This document shows positions 21,731 through 33,290 of a DNA stretch of 64,000 nt, in pieces (position 1 is the first letter of the stretch; every line of letters begins with the position of its first letter). The notes beneath the pieces were generated by a model that was not told the DNA's origin, searched no databases, and saw only the letters and a list, made by a program, of their open reading frames with translations. Source of the stretch: Trichopria drosophilae (Eukaryota; Arthropoda; Insecta; Hymenoptera; Diapriidae); the NCBI GenBank assembly GCA_030407085.1, contig CM059582.1:20131501-20195500 (forward strand), read 5' to 3'. A program made the translations under genes and the position numbers.

Positions 21731-22570
21731 ACTCATTTCAAAGCATTGTTGTTTTTAGAAAATTTTCTGTTCGATAGTTTTCAAACAAAAATTTGTTAAG
21801 TTTTAACAGGAATTTTGACCTTCCAGGAGCCATTTTGGAAGACGCCATCTTGAATAAGAATTCGCGCACGTTACATATTAATCCTGAAGGTCCACGGACG
21901 CGATATTTCTGCCATAGACATGTTTCCTAAAACCATTTCGTGGTGAAAGTGATGTTTTAATAAAAAAGAAAATGTAAAAAACCATGTTTTTTTACAAAAA
22001 AAAACGTGTATAACTTATTTGCGGTTCATTTTATCCAAATTTTCTTGAAATATTCCGAAAGAGGATAAAATTTTACGTCAGCAACCGTGGAGATAACATT
22101 TTTCCAGATGCGTTTATATACAAATTATCGACGTTCAAACCGGTGTTGAAAATATGTCCCTCCCGTCCTTAAAGGGTTTTTACTAATACCTTAAAAATTA
22201 ATACTAAATATAAAAAAACATAAACAAAATAAAACAGAAATCATTGTAATACACAAAAACTGCATTACATATTTCCTAACTTTCGAATTTCGATGAATAC
22301 AGGGACTATATCAACTTCAACGATTGCTCCTGAATATTATGAAACCATCTCTGAACGAAGGATAAACATTTTCAGTAATGTGAACTACATAAAACACAGT
22401 TACATGTTTCGGATGTTAATGTTAGAAATTTTTAACCGCGTATCTTATTAATTAATGATACTTTTGGTGGGCCAAAAGATAAATATAATAAATAATTTAA
22501 ATAAAATAAATTTTACTTACAACTGAACAAAATATTTAAGTAATTTTTATAAATTTAACGTATGTGCATT
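21731..22570. other. AT-rich stretch with one degraded GCCATTTTG unit
   Basis: Bases 21825-21865 hold GGAGCCATTTTGGAAGACG followed by CCATCTTGAATAAG, related to the 121-bp family. The rest is AT-rich without features I can support. Confidence 0.45.
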
Positions 22571-22573
22571 TAA

Positions 22574-23113
22574 AAATTAATATAGTTAACGGCGTATTAT
22601 ATATATTTTATATAACGACCTTCAAATTGCATTAGATGTTAAAATGGTCGTAATCGCGCGGATTCTCCAAACGCTAGGCCTTGTTGAAACATTTACAAAA
22701 TGTTTATATCCTTTTTAATTTTTGTTTATTTCTTACTTTCTCTTACAAATATTTTTCTTTTTTCTTAGTTATTTGTAGATATTATTTGCCTTTTTCTTTC
22801 TGTTTGGATTTATTATAATTTTTCTTCAAATTCGTATTTGCATGCTAACAAATCATATTCATATACCAGTCCGTTCGAAGTAAATGTCATATCGAAATTT
22901 TATTAAGGATTATTAACTTTCTAGTTATGAATATAATTTTTTCTTTTTTGTTGTTAATCACTAGTTGAGATTGTAATGTTTCGACATGGCCTAGCTTTTT
23001 GAGAACCCGAGCGATTACGACGCAAGGCGTTTGAAATGTTTAGAAATGTTCAAACTATAGCATTTTAACATCTAATGCAACTTATAGGTATAAGCCCTTA
23101 ACTATATTAATTT
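22574..23113. mobile_element. 540-bp foldback MITE
   Basis: AAATTAATATAGTTAA at 22574-22589 is mirrored by TTAACTATATTAATTT ending at 23113. Inside, GCATTAGATGTTAAAATG (22629-22646) is repeated exactly in reverse near 23060, followed by mirrored GTCGTAATCGC, GATTCTC-AA and GCTAGGCC-TGT-GAAACAT blocks. The right arm carries about 40 extra bases. The spacer (about 22700-22970) is AT-rich. It has the structure of a non-autonomous DNA transposon; the target duplication is not resolved. Confidence 0.7.
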
Positions 23114-24198
23114 AAGTAATATTAATTTAAGGTTTAAATATTGAAGATATTTCTATTTTTTAAAATAAATTATCTTCGTTTTTAACTTCGAAGTGAAATA
23201 TTGATTTAGCATATGATTATTTTTCTTACAGCAACATTTTGGTCAACCGACCATTCGTGACAATTTCATATCAAGTATAATTGCTTTGTTTATTTCCTTG
23301 CCAGCAGGAGAATAACCAAGCGATAATACCCCTCTAGCCTATCAATTATTTTCCACCATTTGATTCAAATTTTTAAAAGGGCTGGAAGAAAACCAGGCTC
23401 AATTTACAATCTGAAGTTTGTGCTCGTCGAAATTATTATATTTTCGTCGAATGGTGTAAGTCGAATATTCGGATTTCGAAATTAATTGTATATTTCCCTG
23501 TTTCGCCCTGCGTATCTACAATTGGAATAAATTTTTTTAAACTCTTAACCCTCTCGTTGCTACGCAACGAAGCAATCGGGAAATGATCGATAATTTCGAA
23601 AGCCTTGGGGTATTACACCTGATAATATTGCTATAAAAGGAATCATCTGCTTACCACAAAATGTTTAATAAGAAAAATCTGAATGAATGGCAATTGAATT
23701 AAGCTAAAGTTAAATGAAAACTAGTTAATAATGGCGCCTATTTTGGAACGAAATATGGAAAATGCATTTTTTGTACTCACAAAACAAAAATTGAAAAAAA
23801 AAATTTCTCAAAACTTTGAATTGTACAGATAATTTCAGGGGTACCCATTTTGGAAAAAAATGCAATTTCCATCTTTCATTCACCATAACGCAAAATTATT
23901 AACTATTATTACTTATTATATACGATGAACGTAAATACCATTATTAAATGACAATTATTAAATTTATAATTGTTAGCGGAATAAAATAGCATTATTCTAG
24001 ACACTTTAAAACTTTTACTTTCTAAATTTGTATCAATCAAAAACCAGTAATAACGTGGTGAAAAAACGAGGACTAACTGCATTTGTAATGGAGTTTAATA
24101 ATAAATAGTACAAAAATGTTTACTTTATGAATCAAAGCTAGTCATTTCAAAGTAAATCGAAATAGGCCAAAAACGCCTATTTTCGACACATTTAATTT
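23114..24198. other. AT-rich stretch with a possible TTAA-CCC terminus
   Basis: At 23548-23575 TTAACCCTCTCGTTGCTAC followed by GCAACGA has the form of a piggyBac-type end (TTAA-CCCT) with a small hairpin. I found no matching opposite end. Otherwise nothing supported. Confidence 0.35.
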
Positions 24199-24448
24199 CA
24201 TTTTTCTCCAAAATATGAAGTGATAGTAAATTTCTGGTAGCGTCATCGTTTTCAGTACCAAAAATACTTCGGAAATGATACTTTCCTTGTTAAAATTAAA
24301 CTCTCTATTGTTACAAAAGAAACCGAAATATGGCGACAAACCCTAATTTCTACACATTCAAACCCGTTTTTCTCCAAAGTGTGAAGTGATTACAAAATTC
24401 AGCTATCTTCATCGTTTTCAGCACGAACAAATATGTCGGAAAAGATAC
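24199..24448. repeat. Two ~83-bp direct repeats, 166 bp apart
   Basis: The copies at 24199-24281 and 24365-24448 both begin TTTTTCTCCAAA-TGTGAAGTGAT-like sequence and share TC-TCGTTTTCAG, then AAATA-TTCGGAAA-GATAC. The spacing of 166 bases suggests two units of a tandem or satellite-like repeat. Confidence 0.75.
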
Positions 24449-24449
24449 T

Positions 24450-25236
24450 TCGCTCGACAATGGCAGACAAAAAGTAAAATTTTGTCGGTCAGTGTTATTT
24501 GTGTATTTTCAATGATGAGACAACAGATCGGTAATAGATTAGTATGTTTAAATTGTATAAATAAAGTAATTAACAAATTAATCAATAATTCTCTTCGATG
24601 CTATGCGATACTGATATGACAAAGTTCGTCCGTTTACGAAAGAAAACATATTGAATTTGTAAAATGATGCTGTTAAAAGCGACAAAGGCAAATATAAATA
24701 CACATTTAAATTGCTACTAAGTAAAATAATTCGAATTATCTACTATTGGATATTTAATGGGTTTTAAAATAAGAAGTCTATAAGGAACTAATCTAGTAAT
24801 TGCTAGAGTAATAACTAGCAATGATAGATTTATTCGATTAAGGAATAATAACCAAATAAACCTCTAATTATTATCTGTCCAAAGCCTAGAAATAATCTCT
24901 GGCTTGGTAACTATAAATACATATTGAAGTCACAGATATGCCACGCAGAGATCGATTCATAATATTACAATCTTGTTATAAATTTAAATATGGAATAAGA
25001 AGGTATGAATACCTTCTAAAATAAATATTAAATTGTTCTGGGAAATTAAGATCTATTATAGCATATAAGAATTGAACTGTAAATGGGTTATCAAATGTGT
25101 AAAAACATGTAATTAAATTTAGTTGTCAGTATGTCCATATTTTTGTCAGAGCAGAAATGATTAAAACTGCATCATAAATAAGATACAACATATTTTGTAA
25201 TATATGTCAATTTAAAATTGTAATTGTATCTAATTA
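24450..25236. other. AT-rich stretch without recognised features
   Basis: No supported feature. Confidence 0.5.
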
Positions 25237-25482
25237 ACTCAGAATTTATTCCCTGGTAGAAATTTTGTCCAATTTTATAGGATTCAGTATACGGGATTTC
25301 GGGACGAACTAAGACGTTTAGAAATAGAAGCAACAATACCTAAAAACTATGGAACAATTAGACTCAAATCAGCAAAAGATTCTTCTGTTACAAAACTATC
25401 TACATATTGCATAAAATTAAATGGATTACTGGAAACTGCCCCCATATTTGTCTACAATTCTTGCCTACTGATTGTTCAGTAA
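25237..25482 (+). pseudogene. Open stretch of 81 codons, unidentified exon or gene remnant
   Basis: An open frame without a start codon, bounded by stops, reads as a convincing mix of residues: ENFVQFYRIQYTGFRDELRR, then LEIEATIPKNYGTIRLK, SAKDSSVTKLSTYCIKLN and PIFVYNSC. It is richer in charged and amphipathic pattern than the AT-driven frames around it. TTTTATAG just before codon 15 could serve as a splice acceptor. I do not recognise the protein. A second frame begins by overlap at 25472. An exon of a real gene, a retrotransposed pseudogene, or chance are all possible. Confidence 0.25.
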
Positions 25483-25762
25483 AACAATTCGAAATATGTA
25501 TAAAATAAATGTAGTTGGAGAGGGGCACACATTAATTAGAAAATCATCCAGTTACTTTGTACTTTCACCTGGAAATGAAAGTTTATCAATGAAACCTTTT
25601 CAGGGGGACTTGAGAAGACTAAAAGAGCCTAATTTGAATCATAATGAAATCAAATTAATTTTAGTTATTATGTTCGAAATTATTGAGAGATTTCATACTA
25701 CATTCGAAAATCAACAGATCATCATTTTCATTTATTTCCATTTTATTTCCATTTCTTTCTAA
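25472..25762 (+). pseudogene. Open frame continuing the unidentified stretch in another phase
   Basis: The open frame starts at TTG and shows INVVGEGHTLIRKSSSYFVL then SPGNESLSMKPFQGDLRRLK before becoming AT-driven (final residues are mostly I, F and S). It overlaps the 81-codon frame by about ten bases in a different phase, as expected if an original coding region suffered a frameshift at about 25470. No family recognised, so coding origin is only a possibility. Confidence 0.2.
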
Positions 25763-26350
25763 ATCTTTGCATCTTGTCTTTATTGGATATATTTATTGCG
25801 CTATTTTGAATATTTGAAATCTGATACCACATTCAGATGATCGTAGATCTCGAACGATCTCCGAGTAATGATGTTCAAACCAATTGAATCGATTCTTTGA
25901 AAAATCGCCATCCGTTATTTTGCATTTTTTTAAAACGGACTTCAAACAAATTCATAATCAGTATCCAAAAATCGTAAAGGAGCAATTTCGGCATTTATAT
26001 TTTTTTGACAATTGTCATTCCAGTATAAAAGTTGCTTTGCATTTTTTTTGGAGATAGACCTCTTTGTCCGCATTGACTTATTAACGAGACCATATGGTCA
26101 TCTTGAAATTTTACAAGGATTATTAGGTAATCTATATCCATTTAGCATAAAAACAGTTTCCAAATTCGAGTTGCGAAAAATGGGTATTTTTGGCATGAAT
26201 CTTTATACAAAATCATATAATTGTCATGTATGACATATATTGGAACAATTCTTTTTTTGAATTAAACCAAAATATGTGTAGATTAGAATAAAAATAATAA
26301 AAAGTGTCCCAACCCTTAATAACAATCCGACAAACTGCTCCTAATATAGA
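25763..26350. other. AT-rich stretch with degraded 121-bp-family pieces
   Basis: At 25905-25985 GCCATCCGTTATTTTGCATT is followed by ACAAATTCATAATCAGTATCC, matching the reversed form of the 121-bp unit loosely. No gene is supported. Confidence 0.4.
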
Positions 26351-26354
26351 AAAC

Positions 26355-26830
26355 AAACGTTTTATACCAAGAAAATATTAACACTAAAAATTGTTAAAAA
26401 TTACTGAAAATTAACTGTAAATAATTAGGCATTATACTTACACTCAGCCTTCATCCTTTATTAAACCTTTAAACTACTCCTACTATTAACATAATTATTG
26501 CTGGACAATATTATGCCAACAAAATATTATAATGAAAAATAGTTAAAAATTACTAAAAATTAACGGAAGATGGATTGAGGGATAATGTTTAAGATTCATT
26601 AAGGGTTGGAGTAATATCTAATTGTTTTCAGTTAATTTTGGATAATTTCTAACATTTTGTAGTGTTAATATGTTTTTGGTATAAAATTGTTATGTCAGCA
26701 TGAATTTTTTCACATTAGAGGTAGTGTAAGGGATGAAGGCTCCTTGTCATGAGGGCTTGCAGCAATTCCTAATTACTTTCAATCAATTTTTAGCTTTTTG
26801 TGTTAGTATTTTCTTAGTATCAATCCGTTA
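26355..26830. repeat. Four copies of a ~75-bp unit, two forward then two reversed
   Basis: The unit runs ACCAAGAAAATATTAACACT, GTTAAAAATTACTGAAAATT, AACTG and AATAATTAGG. Forward copies lie near 26365 and 26515; reversed copies near 26690 down to 26620 and near 26820 down to 26760. The forward pair can fold back on the reversed pair. The arrangement mirrors that of the 121-bp family although the sequence differs. Confidence 0.65.
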
Positions 26831-26855
26831 TTGGCCATTAATATTTTTTTTTACA

Positions 26856-27550
26856 TTAACCTTTTGCGACATACATTTTTCTTTACACGGAGAACAGCTG
26901 AAAATTGTTATTCGGGGTTTTCGCGGTCGCTGATCACGAATCTGACCTCAGGTTTTAGAAATTGAAAATGGCGGAACCAAGATGGCGGACCGAAAAATGA
27001 AAAATTTCTCGATCTTGATGAAACTGGGTACTCGGGGGGTTTCGGGGTCGCTAATTACGACTGTGACCTCAGATATTGCAAATTCAAAATGTCGGATCCA
27101 TGATGGATGACGGAAATGTGAAATTTTACTTGATTGATATAAAACTGGGTATACTATCTACTCTGAATTTTGAATTTACAATTTTAATTTTTTGCTTTTC
27201 GATCTGTCACCTTGGATCGGCCATTTTTAATTTTAAAAACCGACACCGGATTCATAATGAGCGATCCCAAATACGTCATTAAGATGTTTTTCAAATTTTT
27301 TTATCATGTAGATCGGTCAAAATTACATTTATTGAAAAAAATACCCATGATTTTTTAGCCATTTTTATTTATAACAATATATATACATACATCAATAAAC
27401 ATTTTTTATGCCTTTATTGTAGTAGAGAATACCATAGACTGCAAGCTATACAAATTTTGGCGTTCAAACATGTGAACTGCTATTCGAAAACTGTGAATAT
27501 GTGGAAAGAAAAAGGTGTCACAGGAGTGACACTATACCGCAAAGGGTAAA
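26856..27550. mobile_element. piggyBac-like TTAA-flanked MITE, copy 2, with 121-bp units
   Basis: The left end TTAACCTTTTGCGACATACA (26856-26875) and the ~45 bases after it match the reverse complement of the right end of copy 1 (2104 downward), including ACAGCTGAAAATTGTTA. The right end CCGCAAAGGGTAAA (27537-27550) is the mirror of CCCTTTGCGG, with TTAA decayed to TAAA. The interior has forward 121-bp units with GGGGTTTTCGCGGTCGCTGA (26913) and GGGGTTTCGGGGTCGCT (about 27034), each followed by AAAATGGCGG or AAAATGTCGG blocks, then one reversed unit at 27190-27280. No transposase frame. Confidence 0.75.
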
Positions 27551-28020
27551 GGGCAGATTGTCTTATTTTTACTCTAATCTCCATATGGTTCCGAGAATGA
27601 TTTGAATATATGCGATACATAAAATGTTATTTGCCTTCGCATAACACTCAAGAGGATGTTCAAAACGAACTTTGGAACCGAGTATCCTGTCAATATCAAA
27701 CACACGAAAGGTAAATTCAGAAATTTATGAAATTACGCGATAAAACAATCGATTATGTACCTCGCACTATTCAAAGCAACTATTAGCTACATACATTTTT
27801 TTATTGTAATTCAACATTTATCGGAAATATAATAATTAATCTGGACTGAACGAGGTAATTATGTAAATTTACTGTCGACGCAAAATATCTAAAATTCGCA
27901 TTAAGAAAATGTTCTGGAAATAAATATATACTGTCGTAAATACATATACAATTCATAATACTCTGACACATAAATCTGTATAGTAAGTTTAAAATATTCG
28001 ATTTTTCATTATTTTTACGA
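27551..28020. other. AT-rich stretch without recognised features
   Basis: No supported feature. Confidence 0.5.
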
Positions 28021-28750
28021 AACTATAAACCCGTAGAATCGCCGATACCCTCGTTTAACGTCCGAGTCCAACCGCAACTTTCTTTACGACCCATTTTTTA
28101 TGCGCAAATTCATAAAAACCTTCGACCATTGTCTCCATAAAACTAAAGTTAAAAAACGTCGAGATTTTATTGAAATTCTGAAAATCAGATCTTCCGTGTT
28201 TCCACTAAATACAATTGTTGCCCTTTTACTGCACCCGTAAAAAGATGCGTCCTACTGGTTCGCTTGGAATCGCTGCTGCAAAATTGGGCGCCAATTGTAG
28301 CACGACTCTACAAACGGTGTATAGATATAAAAAATATCGTAAAATTGATATACTATAAAAAGCAAACGTTTTAAAAAAAAAAGTAGACGACTACACCGTA
28401 AAAGCTTCGAGCTTCGATTAGCGGCCTCTTCCGTACGATTTTCTCGGTTATTACTGGCGGCGAAGGACGAGAGGTACTTCTCTATCTCGATTGATTCATC
28501 GCAGAGTCGCGAAGACGTGATCCTAACGGAGTTGGATGGTTTACAACCGAGGAGGTAAATGTCTTCATTAACGACGTCACGGCGCGCCACCAGTAACGGA
28601 CTTTTCATGGAAACTCGAGTGAAAGTTTTTGTGGTATTCGCGCAGAACTCCGATTTAAAACGGGAGACAAACTTGTCAACGGAATAAACTGAGTGTTGTC
28701 GAGTCGCAAATGACAAATTTGTATGGTAATTCAGAAGAAACATCTTCAAT
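28021..28750. promoter_or_regulatory. GC-richer island; one 165-codon open frame on the minus strand
   Basis: The DNA is GC-richer and CpG-containing. The minus strand is open for 165 codons (28749 to 28252), with no domain, signal peptide or family that I recognise and a compositionally odd end (LLFFLKRLLFIVYQFYDIF) coming from AT-rich DNA. I judge non-coding conserved or regulatory sequence more likely than a gene, but an exon cannot be excluded without conservation data. AACGACGTCACGG near 28572 contains a CRE-like core. Confidence 0.3.
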
Positions 28751-29460
28751 TAACGCCGCAAAAGGATTTCGAAGCCAGAAATTGCTTTCTCAGGGATTGT
28801 TTTTATCGAGGAAACATTCAATCTTATCCTACTATTTCGACAAATAATTATGTTAATTGACTTCAATGTTTATTCTCCTTCCAGTTCCCTGTATATGTTC
28901 TGGATGTACCTTAAATGTGTAACTATGTTTATTTAACTATACGTAATTAGCATTAGTGTAATTGCTGTCCATTACCTGCGGGATATTGCGGAATAGTATA
29001 TTTATGCACTGCTAGTGGACTCATTCGCTGCTTGCGTTTTCCCATTTATGCACACCTCCGATAACTGGGTTTAGAGACCAAAAGCATACCGCTTCTAATA
29101 ATATACACTAGCAGAAATAAATAAGCGATGAAGCAACAATTACAGATAGGCTAACTATATTTGTTTGTGAATTTAGTAACCTATGTACTATATGGTTGCT
29201 TGTGTATTTGTGGTTCTTGTGCTGTAACTGAATTTTGGTACATTTTGTACTTATTACACGGATTATAATTAAGCTATTAAAGGGACAACAGCACTGTCAA
29301 ATTTTCAAAATATAACAAAATGTTTGTCTGCCCAAAACATGCTGAACTTTCGAAAATACAAGAAAACATATATTGTTTCTCGAAAAGCGGTCTATTAGAT
29401 TTACATTTATACCGATAGGTGGTGCAATTATACTTGTGATTTATACTGCGCAATTATACT
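28751..29460. other. AT-rich stretch without recognised features
   Basis: No supported feature. Confidence 0.5.
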
Positions 29461-29463
29461 TTG

Positions 29464-30564
29464 TGCACTGAGAAAAAAAACATGGTTAAATTTACTATAT
29501 CACATAGTTGGAAAAATATAGTTAAATGAAAATACTATGAAAAATAATTCAATTTACCACTTTCATAGTCGATTTTACTATAATTTGGTTAAGCCAACAA
29601 TCACCTCATAGTTGAAAAATAGAAAGTAAACATGATAATTGTAGTTAAAATAATTGTAATCTAGCGTAGTTCTCATTTCACATTATGACTCATAGTAAAT
29701 CTTCATATTTACTATGAATCCATAGTAAAAGTTCAGATTTATTAATTTCATTTAGTACAATAAACTGACGCATATTTTGCCTTACTAATCATCGAATAAC
29801 CCATTTTGTATATGTGTCTGTGTGTAAACAAATCGAAGTTTGAAATTATACAATACATTCGATATTCGTTGCTTCCACGTTTAGTGCAAAGTCGGTACAA
29901 TAACCGAAGCGTAAAAAATAAAGGATAGGTTAAGAAGTTGAAAATGTTTTAAATCATTCAAATGGTACTTTTGAATTTCGCGGGCAGCCGAGACTTGTAG
30001 TAAAGTGCGTGCAGATAGGTGGCAATGATGGGCATGTGACATACTCGCGAGTGGTGAACGATCGTAGCGGTTCATATATGCATCCTCTTGCCGCTGCTGC
30101 ATTATTGGTAAGCTTTATCGTCCTGAGAATAATGATGCGTATATGTAATTGTATAATGTAGCGAAATGTAAATCTGTATTAAAAAATATATATTATAATC
30201 CAATATGAATACTCAAATAATATTAACATTAAACAAATATTTCTTCATTAAAAAACTTAAATCTATTTAATTAATCAACGTTATTTATTTGATTTCAACA
30301 TATTACATTTTTAATTCGTATCTCAGCTTGTTTTTACTATGTAAACCAATGTAAGATTAGAATTGACTATTTCAAAAAGTTATTGTAACCATTTTAGCAA
30401 CGTTGAAATAATCATTGCAAGGTAGGGCTTCGAATTATGAACCAATGGTTAAACTTTGCTATTTGAGAATAGTTGTTTTAATTAATACCATCCACCGTCT
30501 TCATTTCACATTATGATTCATGGTAAAAAAATGATCATTTTAACTACTTTTTTTCTGAGTGTAA
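29464..30564. mobile_element. Candidate 1.1-kb element with CACTGAGAAAAAAA-type ends
   Basis: The left end GTGCACTGAGAAAAAAAACA is mirrored by CTACTTTTTTTCTGAGTGTA at about 30543-30563. Near the left end are several repeats of CATAGTAAA/ATAGTTGAAA; the phrase CATTTCACATTATGACTCAT (29678) recurs as CATTTCACATTATGATTCAT near 30504. A related start, ACACTGAAAAAAATTCTCAG, lies at 39446. The interior (29880-30100) includes a GC-richer patch with no recognisable protein. Probably a non-autonomous element, possibly with another insertion inside. Confidence 0.45.
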
Positions 30565-31955
30565 CAGCAACGATGATTGGTAGAGACATTATGAAATAAT
30601 CCAAAGCTCCACCATTCTGTCCAAAATGTTACCAGGTTAATTATAGTTATATAGATCAAAATAATCGTATTGACAAGCTATTTGAAATCTTTAATGACGT
30701 TTCAAACAAATTTTTCGCTCCTTTTAGTGTAAATTCTGCTTTCAGCAATGTATTTTTACAGAGAATGTTTTGAAGTTTTGGTAAACAGGACTAATTACAT
30801 TTTTTTATGTTGAAACTATTCTCTGCTTCATTCTGGAAAGCTGTGTTCTGATATAGTATACATTTTATTTATTTCTAGAGACACATGAAATGCTTTCATA
30901 GATAATATTTTTTTATATTATCACCTTTCTACGCATACAATTATGTTGTCAGCTCTCACCGCTTGGAGGAAGAAGCCGTCCTTCACAATGTCCTAAATAC
31001 GTTTGAAAATCGGCGGATGTTGAATCAGAATACGTATGTATGTACAAAAAATGTGGATCAAGATGACATCAAACGTATTTTCAGAACAATTCATCTGTTG
31101 ATTATTTATATCTTCATTAATATTGAAGCAACTTGTTTAAATTTTCATCATTAACAAGTTCCCATTTTGGACATAATAAAATGACTGCGCATGCAATACG
31201 TCAGATAAAACGTCTTCATATTGAAAAAAATTCTACAAAGAAAAATCAGACAAAAAGTCATAACGCAGTTATGTCATACATTATTAATCAAATCAATGTT
31301 CGCACGATTGTCCTCTGAGATATATCATGTGGCATAATAAATGTTTCATGGGACATGGATATCCCAACTAAGAATATATAAGAAAACTAGTGATAGGCAT
31401 ATTTCTTATCATGCGCTTCAATCGTCAGACAGCCGTACCATCGTTTCAACAACCCTATATATATAGCCTAAAAGACCTAAATAGCCCAGAGCAGATTCTG
31501 AAGGGGATGACTATATAGAATAGCCTTTAAGAAGGACGAGGAAAAGGGTAGACATAAGGGTGAAACTTCGTGCAAAAAGGATACGTAACGGAAAGCGTAA
31601 TGTACAAAGGGGAAAATGACGCGAAAGGGTATGGGAAACTGGGGTATACGAAGCAGAAAAAGATACGCGGTTGAAAATTATGAAATAAAGAGGAAAAGGG
31701 AAAAAGAAAAATGATGACGGCGCAGGAAGTAAGCGAAATTAAGAGTGTGATTAATTTCTCCGTTTGTAGCGAAAATATTATCTTGGTAGCACCGACAATA
31801 TAATTCATAACCAATTCCCAGGAAACGTTTCAGAATCGATTTTCATAAAACTGTTAATATTTCTAAATAGAAAGTTTTAATATTATTAAAGGATTCCAAT
31901 GTTTATAAGGCGGACAAAAATTGTTTACATATTTCAATTTACACATAAATTTATA
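30565..31955. other. AT-rich stretch; purine-rich patch at 31520-31720
   Basis: No gene is supported. The purine-rich patch creates a low-complexity 95-codon frame on the minus strand rich in F, S and P. Confidence 0.45.
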
Positions 31956-31959
31956 GTCA

Positions 31960-32300
31960 AGTGTTTTTTGAGATCGCTGGTCATAAATCGGACCATTTAC
32001 AAAATTCAAAATGGCGAATTCAATGTGGCGTAAGAATATTTTAAAACTGTTAAAAATTTTTATAAAAATTACGAGGTTTTTTTGAGTTTTGTTTTTTTAT
32101 TCGGTCTTTAACCAAGGAAAGAGTTATTCGTGGTTTTTTTAACGTTGTTGTTCGTGTAACTGTTTTTAAATTGTCCAAAATTCAAGATGACGAATGAAAT
32201 ATGATACATAACAAAAGTTAAAATATTCACTTTTCACATAAATTTCTACAAGTGATTCTGGGGTTGAAAATCTGAATTATAACTCCGATAAATTTTCTTT
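31960..32300. repeat. Degraded 121-bp-family units
   Basis: GTGTTTTTTGAGATCGCTGG, AATTCAAAATGGCGAATTC and CCAAAATTCAAGATGACG give two decayed units near 31962-32030 and 32100-32200. No TTAA ends found. Confidence 0.45.
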
Positions 32301-32369
32301 ACGATTTTTCTGTCAGTTTTATGACAAACGAGACCAAAAATTCCTAAGGCAACATTTTTTATACATTCT

Positions 32370-33290
32370 ACATTGTTTTTTTAAACGTTTCTGAAAAATT
32401 TTTGTGTTGCAAATTCATCAAACATAACATTTCACAAGGTGGAAGAAACCAATTAAAAACCTTCAAAAAACGGGTTGTGAAGGTTATATATCGCGCGATT
32501 TTTATGTAATTTAAACAACTGGGGAAGCTGTTGGTTAAAATTAATATAAAAACATACAAAGATTTACAAACGTTTCGTGAACATTTTGAAAACAACTAAA
32601 TTTCGTATAGAACATTTTGAAAACGTTCTAGAGAAAATTACAATTCGCACCATTTAATGAAACGTCTACAAATTGTCTGGGAAACTTGGCTGCAGCATCT
32701 CAATTTTGATCACAAACAGTCGTAAAAAAATGTTTCAAAATTGTTCCAAGAAAATTATTAAAACGTTTCCACTATGTTATTCAATACCGGCAAAATAAAA
32801 AAATTACATTCATCAAAACGTTGCAAAATCGTTCTGGGGACGTTTGGAAAAGCTAATGCAGATTATAAAATCCTGACGAATCTTAATGGAACGTCTAAAA
32901 ATCATCCTGACAAGGTCTTAAATATTTCAAAGACGTTCCATGGACAATTTTAAAAATTTGCATAACAATTCTTTCAAACGAATTCGTGGAATAGATACTA
33001 AAAGGGTAGCAGTTTCCACTAAGATTTCGGACGTTTCAAGATTTTCCTAGGACGCGTTTAAGACGTAATGTCAAGAATACTTAGAATTTAAATTTAGGGC
33101 AGAATGTTTTCAAAACGGGCCCAGAATGATTTTACAATGTTTCAATGGGATAAAATTTTAGACGTTTCAGAGACGTTCCTAGGGCGATTTTGAGAGGTTC
33201 TATCAAGATTAGAATTTGTGTTGTAACATTTCCAAAACGTTTCTCGTACCATTTTTTAACGTCTCTTAAATACGATTATTTTGCGGGTAC
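32370..33290. repeat. Degenerate tandem array built on AAACGTTTC/GACGTTC motifs
   Basis: About 900 bases repeat variants of AAAACGTTTC, GACGTTCC, ATTTTGAAACGT and TTCTATCAAGATTAGAATTT-like phrases, often in the same order: an ACGTT core, a CC(T)AGG or CTGGG step, then GATTTT. Several units appear inverted relative to others. The period is not constant, roughly 50-110 bases. No coding potential. Confidence 0.55.

Noticed and set aside
28252..28749. 165-codon minus-strand open frame as a gene
   Set aside because: No recognisable family, and the end is driven by AT-rich DNA. Kept only as a note on the GC-rich island.
31527..31814. 95-codon minus-strand frame rich in F, S and P
   Set aside because: Produced by a purine-rich + strand stretch of low complexity.
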